In this document: positions 42,548-51,403 of the stretch, one piece after another | Position numbering within the stretch: position 1 is the first letter of the stretch | How the letters are laid out: the number at the start of each line of letters is the position of its first letter | From: Eshraghiella sp964405265 | GTDB taxonomy: Bacteria > Bacillota > Clostridia > Lachnospirales > Lachnospiraceae | DNA length: 51,470 nt | Assembly (NCBI GenBank): GCA_964405265.1 | Contig: CAYONC010000011.1 | Span: 1 to 51,470, forward strand | Direction: 5' to 3' | Notes under the pieces: model-generated | Database searches by the model: none | Told to the model about the DNA's origin: nothing | Seen by the model: the letters and a program-made list of their open reading frames with translations, nothing else | Position numbers and translations under genes: made by a program

Positions 42548-43382
42548 GTAAAATTTCCTCCAGTTTTTTATAGTCATATTCCGGATTTTTTCTCCCTGCT
42601 ATCTGCAGAACTTTGCCGGACAAAAGGGTATATATTTTCCTTGCATCTCCAGAGAGGCAGTCAACATGCCTTTTTACCGTGTCTGTATCGCCTCTCTCCA
42701 CAGGTCCCGTGAGGGCTTCTTCAATGCTTACCGTTTTAAGGTGACTCATGTTGTTCACGGCAAGCGGAACAAGTGCTGCAAAAGCTTCATCACGTGAAAA
42801 GCCGCAGCCGCACAGAACCTCTGCAGCCGTTTCCATAAGTCCGTTGATAAGGTTGCTTGCGATAACAGCCGCACAATGATACCGCGTCTTCTGCACCGCT
42901 TTCAGAAATATAACCCTGTTGCCGCAGCGCCTTATAATGTCTGCAGGTATGTCCCTGTGGGATTCCTCTCCTTCTATTGTAAATAATGCTCCGGATAGTT
43001 CCTGATAAGATTCCTTTTTGCTGTTGATTGCAAAAAGCGGGTGTACTGAATACCCGTAACAGTTATGTGAATCCATGTCCGAAAAGACCTCTGACGATAA
43101 AACACCACAGCAATGACAGATTATCCTGTTACATATTCCGTTTTCTTTAAGCTGTTCCCAGACTGATGCAACCGCATCATCCGGTACGGTAATAAAGATA
43201 ACGTCACTGTCCCGTACAAGGTCTGCCATGCTGTCATAGCATACCGTTCCGGTAAATTCCGCCGCTTCAACTGCGCTGCCATGATTTCTGCTGTAAAATC
43301 CCGCAACGTCTGTCTGATGTTCCTTAAAATATCTGCCCAGTGTAAATCCTACTTTACCTGCGCCTATAAATCCTGTTTTCAT
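42540..43382 (-). CDS. DUF2520 Rossmann oxidoreductase, likely ketopantoate reductase (PanG-like)
   Basis: A 280-residue NAD(P)-binding oxidoreductase. The start at 43382 follows AGGAGGG; in-frame ATGs further up lack a site. The N-terminal Rossmann domain has MKTGFIGAGKVGFTLGRYF (GxGxxG at 7-12). The remainder is DUF2520: VHPLFAINSKKESYQEL, ALFTIEGEE, KAVQKTRYHCAAVIASNLI and NNMSHL, ending EALTGPVERGDTDTVKRH. The gene sits directly before panB and panC, with 8-base overlap, and no classical PanE is present. DUF2520 proteins such as Francisella PanG are known, as I recall, to reduce ketopantoate, so the same job is likely here but inferred from position. Confidence 0.88.
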   Translation of the reverse strand: MKTGFIGAGKVGFTLGRYFKEHQTDVAGFYSRNHGSAVEAAEFTGTVCYDSMADLVRDSDVIFITVPDDAVASVWEQLKENGICNRIICHCCGVLSSEVFSDMDSHNCYGYSVHPLFAINSKKESYQELSGALFTIEGEESHRDIPADIIRRCGNRVIFLKAVQKTRYHCAAVIASNLINGLMETAAEVLCGCGFSRDEAFAALVPLAVNNMSHLKTVSIEEALTGPVERGDTDTVKRHVDCLSGDARKIYTLLSGKVLQIAGRKNPEYDYKKLEEILHG

Positions 43383-43544
43383 ATGCATCCCTCCTGTCAT
43401 AAAAGGGATAATCAAGTCTTACTTGCCGATACAATGTAAGCAAAAAAGCATATGGTGTCATAATTGCCCGGTACAGCTTCTTTCCGAATACCATCCAAGC
43501 ACAATATAACACCTGTATGCTTAATTTACAAGAAAAAAATTCTG

Positions 43545-45515
43545 TTATTCCCTGATTCCAAATACACTTCCCAATGCTTCATACCACTTCATGTCTTTCG
43601 TTCTTACAATATCCATTGCGGTATTTACAAACTTTTCATTCTTAAATATTACAATTTCTCCGTTTTTGTAAAAATAGCTGTATTTATTACCGTCTCCATC
43701 AGTATATTCATATCGGTTTTCTTCTTTAACGGATGAATAATCCGAATACTGAAGGTCATCCGACTCGTATTTAAACTTAACTTTTATACTGCCGTTATGA
43801 TATTCTATATACAGATTTTCAGTTTCATAATAATACGCTTTATCCTTCAGGCTTAATCCGTAGTTTTCGGATATTTTTGAAGCAACTATATCCTGATAAA
43901 ATACCGTATCCGCAAGTCCGATATCATAGTGCGAACCATAATCCGCACTTACTTTTCCCGTTATTTCATCTCCGTCAGTTATCCTGATATTTCCTTCAGG
44001 CAGATCCTTCAGTGACGCACTTATTACGGATGCCGTATCGTCATTATAAGGAACCGGATTTGCAATTGGTGCATATATATAATAATTACTGTCAGCATCC
44101 TCCCGGAATCTTATGAATATACTGTCAGCCACTGCATTTTCCTTATTGATGTACATTGATGAATACCAGCTGTTATCTTCATCCGAAATGTAGCACACCA
44201 AATCCGTTTTGGTATTATAAGAATAGTCCTTGTCCTTCTCAGATAAAGCATAATAGCTTATCAGGCTCTTGCCTTTCTCATCCGGGTCTGCAACCCATGA
44301 ATGATACAGATTCCCTTTTTTATCTTCCTTTTCTTCATAAACGGCTATATGTGTAAGCCCCTTGCCCGGATCAGAGGTTGTCGTTGCGTCAATTACGGAA
44401 TACTTATCGCCTGAAACACTGAATCTGTATGCAAAATCGTTAATATCAACATATGTATCAAACGGTGTTAAAAACACATCCTTTAATGATGTCTCCATAT
44501 CATATACAACCGTTATCATTCTGTTTTCATCTGTATGAAGTATGACTGACATATACCGTGAATCCTGTGTTGTTCCGTAAAGTCCGACAGCCACGGGCGT
44601 AAATTCCGGCTTACCGGATGCAGCGGTATTATCCGTACTTTCCTCCGTGCCGTTTCCGAAAGCCGTGGTATTATCCGTAACGGCATCATCTGACGTGACC
44701 ATATCATATGCATTGCCTGTATTCTCCGACTTGTGACATCCGGATATTATTAATGCCGCCGCAATTCCTCCCACAGCCAGTACCGTGCCTGCTGCCACTG
44801 TTGCTGCCTTTCCTGCTGCCGTACGGAAAACGGATGCAATGCCGTGACCTGCCGTCTTTACGGCAAAAGAAGGAATCTCGCATGCATATGTCTTACGTTC
44901 TGATGAAAAGAAGGCATACAGAAAAGGAAGCGCTGCCGCCGTTCTCAGCTTAACGCCTTTATCTTCAAGCTTTTCTGCTTCATTTCTCATGAATTTTCTT
45001 GCATAATGCATCCTGCTTTTCACTGTATTTTCAGAACATCCGCATATTTCAGCAATCTCTTTTATTGAATAATCCTGATAATAATACATGAAAATGGTAA
45101 TCTGCTGTTCCGACGGAAGCCTGCTTATCATATCATAAATAATGCCTTTTACTTCTTTATCAATTATGATTTCTTCGACCGTTTTCCCCTCTTCCGTAAT
45201 TTCAGTCATAAGCTCATCATTGCTTACCGTATCATTGATTGCCGTTTTATTATGCCTTAAAAGGTCTATGCATTTATTTGCAGCAATTCTTCCAAGCCAT
45301 GCAGGGAATTTCTCAGGATTATCAAGGGTTGATATTGTATCAAACGCCTTAATAAATGTCTCCTGTGCCACGTCTGATGAATCTGCATCATTAAGATTAT
45401 ACCGGCTGCATATATACTTAACATCTGCATAGTATGCCCTGTACAGTTCTTCTATTGCGGCATTGTTCTTTTTCCGTGCCATTTTTACCAGTTCCGCAAG
45501 TCTGTTTTTTTCCAT
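43545..45515 (-). CDS. ECF sigma factor fused to a membrane-anchored extracellular domain
   Basis: A 656-residue fusion. I start it at the ATG at 45515 since AAAAGGAGAC lies 9-10 bases upstream; the frame opens at 45545 with no site. Residues about 15-90 form sigma-70 region 2 (FPAWLGRIAANKCIDLLR) and 120-175 region 4 with helix-turn-helix (YSIKEIAEICGCSENTVKSRMHYARKF). An Ala/Gly-rich transmembrane helix spans about 237-257 and ends in a Cys (SGC). A Thr/Ser/Asp spacer and a 330-residue beta-rich outside part with repeated DSxYY and YSD motifs follow. Sigma and sensor are thus one chain, so a protein on the outside could signal directly, perhaps by proteolysis. It is a single gene. Target promoters unknown. 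Confidence 0.9.
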   Translation of the reverse strand: MEKNRLAELVKMARKKNNAAIEELYRAYYADVKYICSRYNLNDADSSDVAQETFIKAFDTISTLDNPEKFPAWLGRIAANKCIDLLRHNKTAINDTVSNDELMTEITEEGKTVEEIIIDKEVKGIIYDMISRLPSEQQITIFMYYYQDYSIKEIAEICGCSENTVKSRMHYARKFMRNEAEKLEDKGVKLRTAAALPFLYAFFSSERKTYACEIPSFAVKTAGHGIASVFRTAAGKAATVAAGTVLAVGGIAAALIISGCHKSENTGNAYDMVTSDDAVTDNTTAFGNGTEESTDNTAASGKPEFTPVAVGLYGTTQDSRYMSVILHTDENRMITVVYDMETSLKDVFLTPFDTYVDINDFAYRFSVSGDKYSVIDATTTSDPGKGLTHIAVYEEKEDKKGNLYHSWVADPDEKGKSLISYYALSEKDKDYSYNTKTDLVCYISDEDNSWYSSMYINKENAVADSIFIRFREDADSNYYIYAPIANPVPYNDDTASVISASLKDLPEGNIRITDGDEITGKVSADYGSHYDIGLADTVFYQDIVASKISENYGLSLKDKAYYYETENLYIEYHNGSIKVKFKYESDDLQYSDYSSVKEENRYEYTDGDGNKYSYFYKNGEIVIFKNEKFVNTAMDIVRTKDMKWYEALGSVFGIRE

Positions 45516-45626
45516 TATTCCAATGTCTCCTTTTCGTGCTTTCATTATTATGACGTTCTTAATGAAAAAAAAGTTTTACCTTTTTACATGGTAAGTATAA
45601 CACAGCTTATTAAAAAATTATATATT

Positions 45627-47897
45627 TTATTCTGTTCCTTTCAAAGCCTCCGCCATATTGATTTTGTGGTTTTTCGCCGATAACATAAACCCTACGATAA
45701 GCGATACTCCAAACGTCAGCAAAACACTTATCATATATGTTACCGGTTCTACCGTAATACTCATTTCATATTCTCCGCCCAGATTGGCAACAATAAAATA
45801 AAGCGTGCCTATTCCTGCCGGTATTCCTAAAACAAGTCCCACAACGGTCAGCCATAAATTCTGACTGACAATCAGCTTTCCGATATGTCTGTCACGGAAT
45901 CCCAGAACCTTAAGTGTTGCCAGCTCACGGTAACGTTCCACATAATTCATGACTCCCAGATTGTACAGCACAACTATTCCGAGTACCACAGCAGCTGCTA
46001 CAAACACCGCTATCATCATGTTCATCATATTAAGAAATGTGTCGTAGCTGTCCATAATCATCCGCTTGTCCTGTTTTCCGGAAATAATAGCGGTATTTTC
46101 TATATTTCCTGCAGCTTCGTCCGTATAAACCGTTCCTATATGGTATTCAAGGCCGATACTGTCTGCATATGCTTCGGTCATAATCAGGCATTTGTTCAGA
46201 AGCGAACGGGTGTATCCCGCAACCCTGATTTCATAAGTTTCATCACTGCCATAAGGTGAAATTTCAATCATGTCTCCTATATCCGCCGTGTCTTTCAGAC
46301 GCAGGCACAGATATACGCCATCATCCGCAAGTTTCATTGAATCATCATTTTCATCAATAAATCCTACCATATCGCACCCGTTACTGTATATATCAAGGCT
46401 TATGGTTTCTCCGTCATAACTTATTCCGCAGGATGCCTGCCAGTCACCGTTCAACTCTTCTGCCAGTTCTTTTATTTCTTTATTTCCGGCTGATTCGGAA
46501 ATGCTGATTTTTGTTTTGTAATTACATACATCTTCATCCAGCATAACGAGAAGATTCTGAAACGTATCCTTCATTCCGAGACCTCCCACCAGCAGAATGG
46601 CACAGCCCATAACTCCAATCAGTGTCATTATGCTTCTTGCCTTATGTCTGAATATATCACGGATATTCCATTTTACACCGAATGAGAGTTTTTTCCGGAA
46701 AAATGCTTTTTCAAGCACACTCTTTTTTACGTTTTTCGGGGTGTATGGTCTCAATGCATCTGCCGCGCTGCCTGTCAGCATTTTTCTGACTGATATGAAG
46801 CTGATGAATGTCATAAATAAAATTATGGCCGCAAGCACCGGAATACAGAATCCCGGCATCACTAACTTCCAGGTCGGCATATCCAGATATGTACCAAGCA
46901 TTCCGTTCGGATTTATTATAATAAATGCTATAAGATATCCGAGTGCAATTCCGATTCCGGTTCCAATGGTTCCTATTACCAGTCCGTATGACGTATAATG
47001 CCATAATATTGTGGAATTACGGTAACCGAGTGCTTTAAGCGTACCTATCTGTACCTTTTCATTTGCAGAAATACGATGCATTGTGGTTACCATTGTCAAT
47101 ACGCCTATTGCAAGGAAAAGCACCGGGAGAATCATACCCATTGTTTTTCCTTCTTCTGCCTCTCCGTTCATTCCCGCATACGATTTATGCTCCTCCATGG
47201 AAGTAACAAGAAATGTCGTTCCCGTTACGGATTTAATATTCTTTTCAAGCTCTTCCTTATCCATTCCGGATATAATGTTAATCTGCGGATAAAACGCTTT
47301 TCCAACGGCACTTTCTAACTTCTCCGGCGTTATATAAGCAAATCCGAAGGATTCATAATCAGGCATAAGCTGGTTATCATCTGCCACGCATATCAGGTTT
47401 TCACCGCTTTTAGCCAGCCCCTCAACCTTACACGTAATTTCAATATCTGAATATGTAAGTGTCACATAATCATTTATTTTAATATTGTTTGCCCGTGCAA
47501 ATTTATCCGAGAGCCATATGCCGTCGGATTTTTCATTATATTCTGCACCCTCCGTAATCATCATTATGGAGACATTGTAATTTTCCGATACGTTGAGTGC
47601 CACGGATTTATTCGTATCCTTTATGTCCGTATTTACGTTAAGATACCTCGTTGCTTCCGTAACTCCCGGAATTTCACGTATTTTTTCAATGTCTTCTTCG
47701 GTAAATCCGGTATCCGAGTAAATACGATAGTCTGCATAGCAGGTATCCTGCAGGAAATTAAGTCCGTTATACTCTATGCTTTTCCATTCTATGTTGCATC
47801 CGAGGAAAACACCCGCACCTATTGCTATCATTATCAGCATGGAGATAAACTGTGCCTTATAACTCCATGCGGTACGAAACAGTTTTTTTATCAGCAT
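45627..47897 (-). CDS. ABC transporter permease, FtsX/MacB type
   Basis: A 756-residue membrane permease with two FtsX-type modules. The first helix (12-32) is followed by a large extracellular domain (about 35-240), FtsX helices at about 255-370 (including LKALGYRNSTILWHYTSYG), then a second copy: a helix near 425-440, another outside domain, and final FtsX helices at 640-750 with RELATLKVLGFRDRHIGKLI. This architecture matches Gram-positive exporters of lipoproteins or antimicrobial peptides. The ATPase gene ends 3 bases upstream. The promoter and two operators at 48617-48715 are shared by the pair. Confidence 0.93.
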   Translation of the reverse strand: MLIKKLFRTAWSYKAQFISMLIMIAIGAGVFLGCNIEWKSIEYNGLNFLQDTCYADYRIYSDTGFTEEDIEKIREIPGVTEATRYLNVNTDIKDTNKSVALNVSENYNVSIMMITEGAEYNEKSDGIWLSDKFARANNIKINDYVTLTYSDIEITCKVEGLAKSGENLICVADDNQLMPDYESFGFAYITPEKLESAVGKAFYPQINIISGMDKEELEKNIKSVTGTTFLVTSMEEHKSYAGMNGEAEEGKTMGMILPVLFLAIGVLTMVTTMHRISANEKVQIGTLKALGYRNSTILWHYTSYGLVIGTIGTGIGIALGYLIAFIIINPNGMLGTYLDMPTWKLVMPGFCIPVLAAIILFMTFISFISVRKMLTGSAADALRPYTPKNVKKSVLEKAFFRKKLSFGVKWNIRDIFRHKARSIMTLIGVMGCAILLVGGLGMKDTFQNLLVMLDEDVCNYKTKISISESAGNKEIKELAEELNGDWQASCGISYDGETISLDIYSNGCDMVGFIDENDDSMKLADDGVYLCLRLKDTADIGDMIEISPYGSDETYEIRVAGYTRSLLNKCLIMTEAYADSIGLEYHIGTVYTDEAAGNIENTAIISGKQDKRMIMDSYDTFLNMMNMMIAVFVAAAVVLGIVVLYNLGVMNYVERYRELATLKVLGFRDRHIGKLIVSQNLWLTVVGLVLGIPAGIGTLYFIVANLGGEYEMSITVEPVTYMISVLLTFGVSLIVGFMLSAKNHKINMAEALKGTE

Positions 47898-47900
47898 GAC

Positions 47901-48602
47901 TTACCACTCCACTTCTTCTGCACTCATAGGATTATCCTGTACCTCATATGACTTGATTCTTCCGTTTTTTACATGGATAACCACATCTGCCATTTTTGCA
48001 ATATTCTGGTTGTGGGTAACAATTACTATGGTTTTACCGTAATTTTTTGCCATGGAAAGGAGCAGCTTAAGTACCATAACACCCGTTTCCGAATCCAATG
48101 CACCCGTAGGTTCATCACAAAGCAGTATTTTAGGGTTCTTCGTTAATGCACGTGCAATTGACACCCTCTGCTGCTCTCCTCCCGAAAGCTCAGCAGGAAA
48201 ATTATTCATATGGTCAGAAAGTCCGACCTCGGAAAGCATTTTTTCAGGATCAAGTGCATTACGTGATATGTCTTTAACAAGAGCAACATTTTCATATACC
48301 GTAAGTGTCGGAATCAGATTGTAAAACTGAAAAACAAATCCCACCTCGGAAGCACGGTAATCTGCAAGCTCATTATCGGATAATCCCGAAATATCCCTGC
48401 CATTTACCGTTATACTTCCTCCGGTGGGACTGTCAAGTCCTCCAAGCATATTAAGAAGCGTACTTTTTCCGGCACCCGACGGTCCCAGAACGACAACAAG
48501 CTTTCCTTCATCAAGTGAAAAGCTTACTCCGTCAAGAGCCTTCAGCTCATGCTCTCCGCTTGTAAATACACGCGTTACGTCTTTAAATTCTATAACAGCC
48601 AT
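47901..48602 (-). CDS. ABC transporter ATP-binding protein, MacB/LolD type
   Basis: A 233-residue ATPase that powers the adjacent FtsX-like permease. Motifs in order: Walker A GPSGAGKST near residue 38-46, Q-loop in VFQFYNLIP, signature LSGGEQQRVSIARAL, Walker B ILLCDEPTGALD and the H-loop TH in IVVTHNQN. This fits the LolD/MacB branch, which drives mechanotransmission rather than bulk transport. The start follows GGAGGTCAAT. The region just upstream holds two palindromes that probably block a near-consensus promoter. Confidence 0.96.
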   Translation of the reverse strand: MAVIEFKDVTRVFTSGEHELKALDGVSFSLDEGKLVVVLGPSGAGKSTLLNMLGGLDSPTGGSITVNGRDISGLSDNELADYRASEVGFVFQFYNLIPTLTVYENVALVKDISRNALDPEKMLSEVGLSDHMNNFPAELSGGEQQRVSIARALTKNPKILLCDEPTGALDSETGVMVLKLLLSMAKNYGKTIVIVTHNQNIAKMADVVIHVKNGRIKSYEVQDNPMSAEEVEW

Positions 48603-48616
48603 ATTGACCTCCTTTA

Positions 48617-48634
48617 AGTTAGCTACGGCTAACT
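48617..48634. promoter_or_regulatory. Palindromic operator 1 of the ABC exporter
   Basis: AGTTAGC-TACG-GCTAACT, a perfect 7-base inverted repeat. It lies downstream of the -10, next to the ribosome binding site of the ATPase gene. It matches operator 2 in sequence and would suit a MarR- or TetR-type repressor. Confidence 0.75.
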
Positions 48635-48660
48635 GTTTAGTACAGATATACGGCAGCCAT

Positions 48661-48678
48661 AATTAGCTACCGCTAACT
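48661..48678. promoter_or_regulatory. Palindromic operator 2 of the ABC exporter
   Basis: AATTAGC-TACC-GCTAACT, a near copy of operator 1. The centres are 44 bases apart, about four helical turns, and this copy lies just after the -10 of the promoter at 48687-48715, where binding would block transcription. Confidence 0.75.
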
Positions 48679-48686
48679 CAGTAGGC

Positions 48687-48715
48687 ATTATACATCCTCA
48701 TTTTTACAAAGTCAA
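48687..48715 (-). promoter_or_regulatory. Promoter of the ABC exporter operon
   Basis: TTGACT (48715-48710) and TATAAT (48692-48687) on the minus strand are 17 bases apart, nearly a full consensus. It lies about 85 bases before the ATPase start, with the two operators in between. Confidence 0.85.
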
Positions 48716-48742
48716 CTGTTTTGGTATTTTTTGGTATTTTTT

Positions 48743-49567
48743 TTACGGTTCACCCGTTCCCTTACAGATAGAGCACTTTCCCGTTCCTTTACACACGGTA
48801 CATTCTTTATACTTCATACTGTGCGTTACTGCATCATAATATTTATTATGGCCGGTTCCTGAACAGCCGATACAGCTTCCGGTTCCTCCGCAGCCTGCAC
48901 ATACAACCGGCCTGTCGCCCGGCACATCATCTGAGAAATCACTTACAGACAGCACTTCAATATCATAGCTTTTTCCACTTGAAGGGCCCTGTGTTACGAT
49001 ATGAAAATACATTGCCGTAATACCCGACGTATCATAATGCTCCACTGTCATTTCGGTAGTCTTAAAATATCCGGCATCCACACCGTTAGACAGGAGATTT
49101 CCGGCAAAATAATTCGTCATACCCCATTCATCTTTCTCGCTCCAGTCATAAAAATCCTCCAGTCCTATATATACTGTCGCACTCTTAAACTCATTATTGG
49201 TAAATCCGTCAGCAAGCTGCCTGAAAATACCGCCGAATTCAATATTTACAGTATATTGGTCCGCAATATCCGTAAGATATACATAAGTAACGGTGTCTGC
49301 ATAATTAAGCTTCATACCGCTGCCGTTCATAATATATTTTTCACCGTTAATAACAACAAGTGCCGTATCAACGTCTGTCGAAAGCGCCGGATTCGTACTG
49401 CTCACATAATACCCGCTTTCCGTATATCCTCCCTCTGTCGGTACGGATATATCACCGTTATCCTTACGCACTGCAGTTTTATGACTGCCTCCGCAGCCTG
49501 AAATAATGAGAACCGTTAACATTACCGCTGCTGCTGCCATCACTCTTCTGAATTTTCCAAAAAGCAT
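48743..49567 (-). CDS. Lipoprotein with DnaJ-like CxxCxGxG zinc-finger tail
   Basis: A 274-residue predicted lipoprotein. I start it at the ATG at 49567, eight bases after GGAGG; an upstream ATG at 49585 lacks a site. A signal sequence (AAAAVMLTVLIISGC) ends in a lipobox with Cys25. A middle domain of unknown fold (40-220) is beta-rich. The last 50 residues carry four CxxCxGxG motifs: CAGCGGTG, CIGCSGTG, CTVCKGTG and CSICKGTG, the spacing of DnaJ zinc fingers, here outside the membrane. A metal-binding or protein-binding role at the cell surface is inferred. It is read toward the ABC exporter promoter but is separated from it by about 30 bases. Confidence 0.88.
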   Translation of the reverse strand: MLFGKFRRVMAAAAVMLTVLIISGCGGSHKTAVRKDNGDISVPTEGGYTESGYYVSSTNPALSTDVDTALVVINGEKYIMNGSGMKLNYADTVTYVYLTDIADQYTVNIEFGGIFRQLADGFTNNEFKSATVYIGLEDFYDWSEKDEWGMTNYFAGNLLSNGVDAGYFKTTEMTVEHYDTSGITAMYFHIVTQGPSSGKSYDIEVLSVSDFSDDVPGDRPVVCAGCGGTGSCIGCSGTGHNKYYDAVTHSMKYKECTVCKGTGKCSICKGTGEP

Positions 49568-49641
49568 ATTCACCGCCTCCTGCATATATTATAACAAACA
49601 CGACAGCCGACATCAATGCCCTGAGTTGAATACGGCAGCTT

Positions 49642-50982
49642 TTATTCCAGACTGTTCATCCACCTCTTTCTTCTGAATACAAACAGTGAAATTATAAAGC
49701 GTACACATTCCTCAAGTGAAAGTATAAAATATACATACGGAATTGAAAGCTTAAATACAAATGCCGTTAATAGTCCTGACGGCACACCTATTACCCAGGT
49801 TCCGATTATGTCTATGAGCATTACATATTTTGTTTTCCCGCCGCTCCGTATGATTCCGCCTCCAAGAATCATATTAAGTACCTTAAATGGCGCAACCAGC
49901 GCGTATGCGTACAGAATCTGTCGCGTAAGCAGCCTTACCGTTTCTTCTACCTGATATATCCTTACATAAAGTGCACTTGTAAGAACGACAGCAACGGAAA
50001 ATACTGCCGAGCCTGCTGCTCCGTATATCATAAGCTTTTTTGAAGACGCATATGCTTCATCATATTCCTTATTTCCCAGCTTTTTACCGACAATGATGCC
50101 TGCGGCCTGCGAGAGACCGCACAGTGCGCCTATTACAAGCCCCTGCACCGGATTAATCAGCGTCATTGCCGCACTTGATTCAGTCCCTATATGTCCGTAT
50201 ATTGCCGCATACACATTTTCGCCAAGACTCCATGCAACCTCACATACAAGAAGCGGAAGAAGCATTGCTCCGTACTGTTTCCACTTAAAAGGTACCGTTT
50301 CCGTTTCAGAATCCGTTCTTTTTCTCGGAATACAGCGTACTTTCAGCATCATTATGAGCATTATCAGGAAATTTGCCGCCTGTGCAATTACCGTAGCTAT
50401 TGCCGCTCCCCTTGCTCCCAGCGTCGGAAAGCCGCACTTACCGAATATAAGTATGTAATTTATTACCGTATTCAGCACTGCCGAAGCAATACTTGCATAC
50501 AACGGCAGACGTGCTTTCCCGATACATCTGAATATCGTTGACAGCAGTGTGGCACCTGCCATCGGAAGAAAGGTCCCCGCCATTATGAACAGATATTCCG
50601 CCGCTGCCTGTTTCGTGGCATAATCTCCCGTATAGAGCCCCATGACCGGCTCCGGAAGCAGCATACATACGGCAGTAAACAGTGCTGCAATTCCAAGTCC
50701 CAGTGAAAGATTAAGAAAAAAGCTTCTTCTTACCTCTTTTGAATTATTCTGCCCGATATACTGTGATATCATAATCCCGGCAACAGCTCCGACAGCTGAT
50801 ACAATAACGGAAAAAATTGAAACAAATTTTCCTGCCATTCCTACACCGGCAACACTCACGCTTCCCAGCCTGCCTATCATAATCTGGTCCACAATACTGA
50901 AGGATGACTGAAGCATTGACTGTAATGCAACCGGTATTGCCAGACTGCATACCATACGCAAAAAAGACTGTTTTGATTTCAT
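49642..50982 (-). CDS. MATE family efflux transporter
   Basis: A 446-residue multidrug and toxin extrusion family protein with about 12 hydrophobic helices. It starts MKSKQSFLRMVCSLAIPVALQSMLQSSFSIVDQIMIGRLG, the usual MATE N-terminus with the Asp in helix 1 region. The two halves are related (AGVGMAGKF; GLSQAAGIIVGKKLG). The start follows GGAGGAATAC. Substrate (drugs, dyes, toxins, with sodium or proton exchange) cannot be read from sequence. It is preceded by a gene-poor, partly AT-rich 490-base stretch. Confidence 0.93.
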   Translation of the reverse strand: MKSKQSFLRMVCSLAIPVALQSMLQSSFSIVDQIMIGRLGSVSVAGVGMAGKFVSIFSVIVSAVGAVAGIMISQYIGQNNSKEVRRSFFLNLSLGLGIAALFTAVCMLLPEPVMGLYTGDYATKQAAAEYLFIMAGTFLPMAGATLLSTIFRCIGKARLPLYASIASAVLNTVINYILIFGKCGFPTLGARGAAIATVIAQAANFLIMLIMMLKVRCIPRKRTDSETETVPFKWKQYGAMLLPLLVCEVAWSLGENVYAAIYGHIGTESSAAMTLINPVQGLVIGALCGLSQAAGIIVGKKLGNKEYDEAYASSKKLMIYGAAGSAVFSVAVVLTSALYVRIYQVEETVRLLTRQILYAYALVAPFKVLNMILGGGIIRSGGKTKYVMLIDIIGTWVIGVPSGLLTAFVFKLSIPYVYFILSLEECVRFIISLFVFRRKRWMNSLE

Positions 50983-51046
50983 ATGTATTCCTCCGTAAAA
51001 TTATTCTGTTTAACTGCTTTTATTTTACAGGGATACATGTCGTATA

Positions 51047-51244
51047 TCAATGGTTAAACGCATAACCCATGACAAGATTTTTACCTGGATTTTGTGCAAA
51101 ATGACAGTCGCTTTCCCATGCTTTTCCTTTCGAAAGATACAGCAGAATCATGTCGATAACCGACTGTGCAGCATCAGGATTTTTTGCCTTAATACAGGCT
51201 TTCATCTGCTCCACCGTTGCCGCTGTATTCCATCTTCTGTCTTT
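51047..51244 (-). pseudogene. C-terminal gene fragment
   Basis: A 65-codon open stretch with no start, in a 490-base intergene. It reads KDRRWNTAATVEQMKACIKA, then KNPDAAQSVIDMILLYLSKG and KAWESDCHFAQNPGKNLVMG up to NH and stop. It has ordinary coding composition like the chromosome, whereas sequence to the right becomes AT-rich at once. It may be the tail of a gene cut by insertion. A start at the internal ATG is possible, after a GGTGGAG. Family not recognised. Confidence 0.35.
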
Positions 51245-51403
51245 TTATCTTAGTATTTCTATAGGCTTCTTATTTAATTTTTTTAGCGGCCATTTTATAG
51301 ATATTACGTTGACTATTATCTCTACTAAAGCCATTATTCCAAAAATTGAATTACTAATTTCTACAATTGAATATTTCACATCTCCCAAATGACTCATGTA
51401 CAT
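51245..51403 (-). other. AT-rich open reading frame at the right edge, doubtful
   Basis: A 52-residue frame begins MYMSHLGDVKYSIVEISNSI, has a hydrophobic helix (FGIMALVEIIVNVISI) and ends KKPIEILR. No binding site is seen. Composition differs from the fragment to its left, in the same frame beyond a TAA. It may be a small membrane protein or the edge of acquired DNA. The bases from 51404 to 51470 show no gene. Confidence 0.25.

Noticed and set aside
45560..45600. Weak hairpin TTACC/GGTAA followed by T-run after the FtsX permease gene
   Set aside because: Only five base pairs and AT-rich; may end the transcript but cannot be supported.
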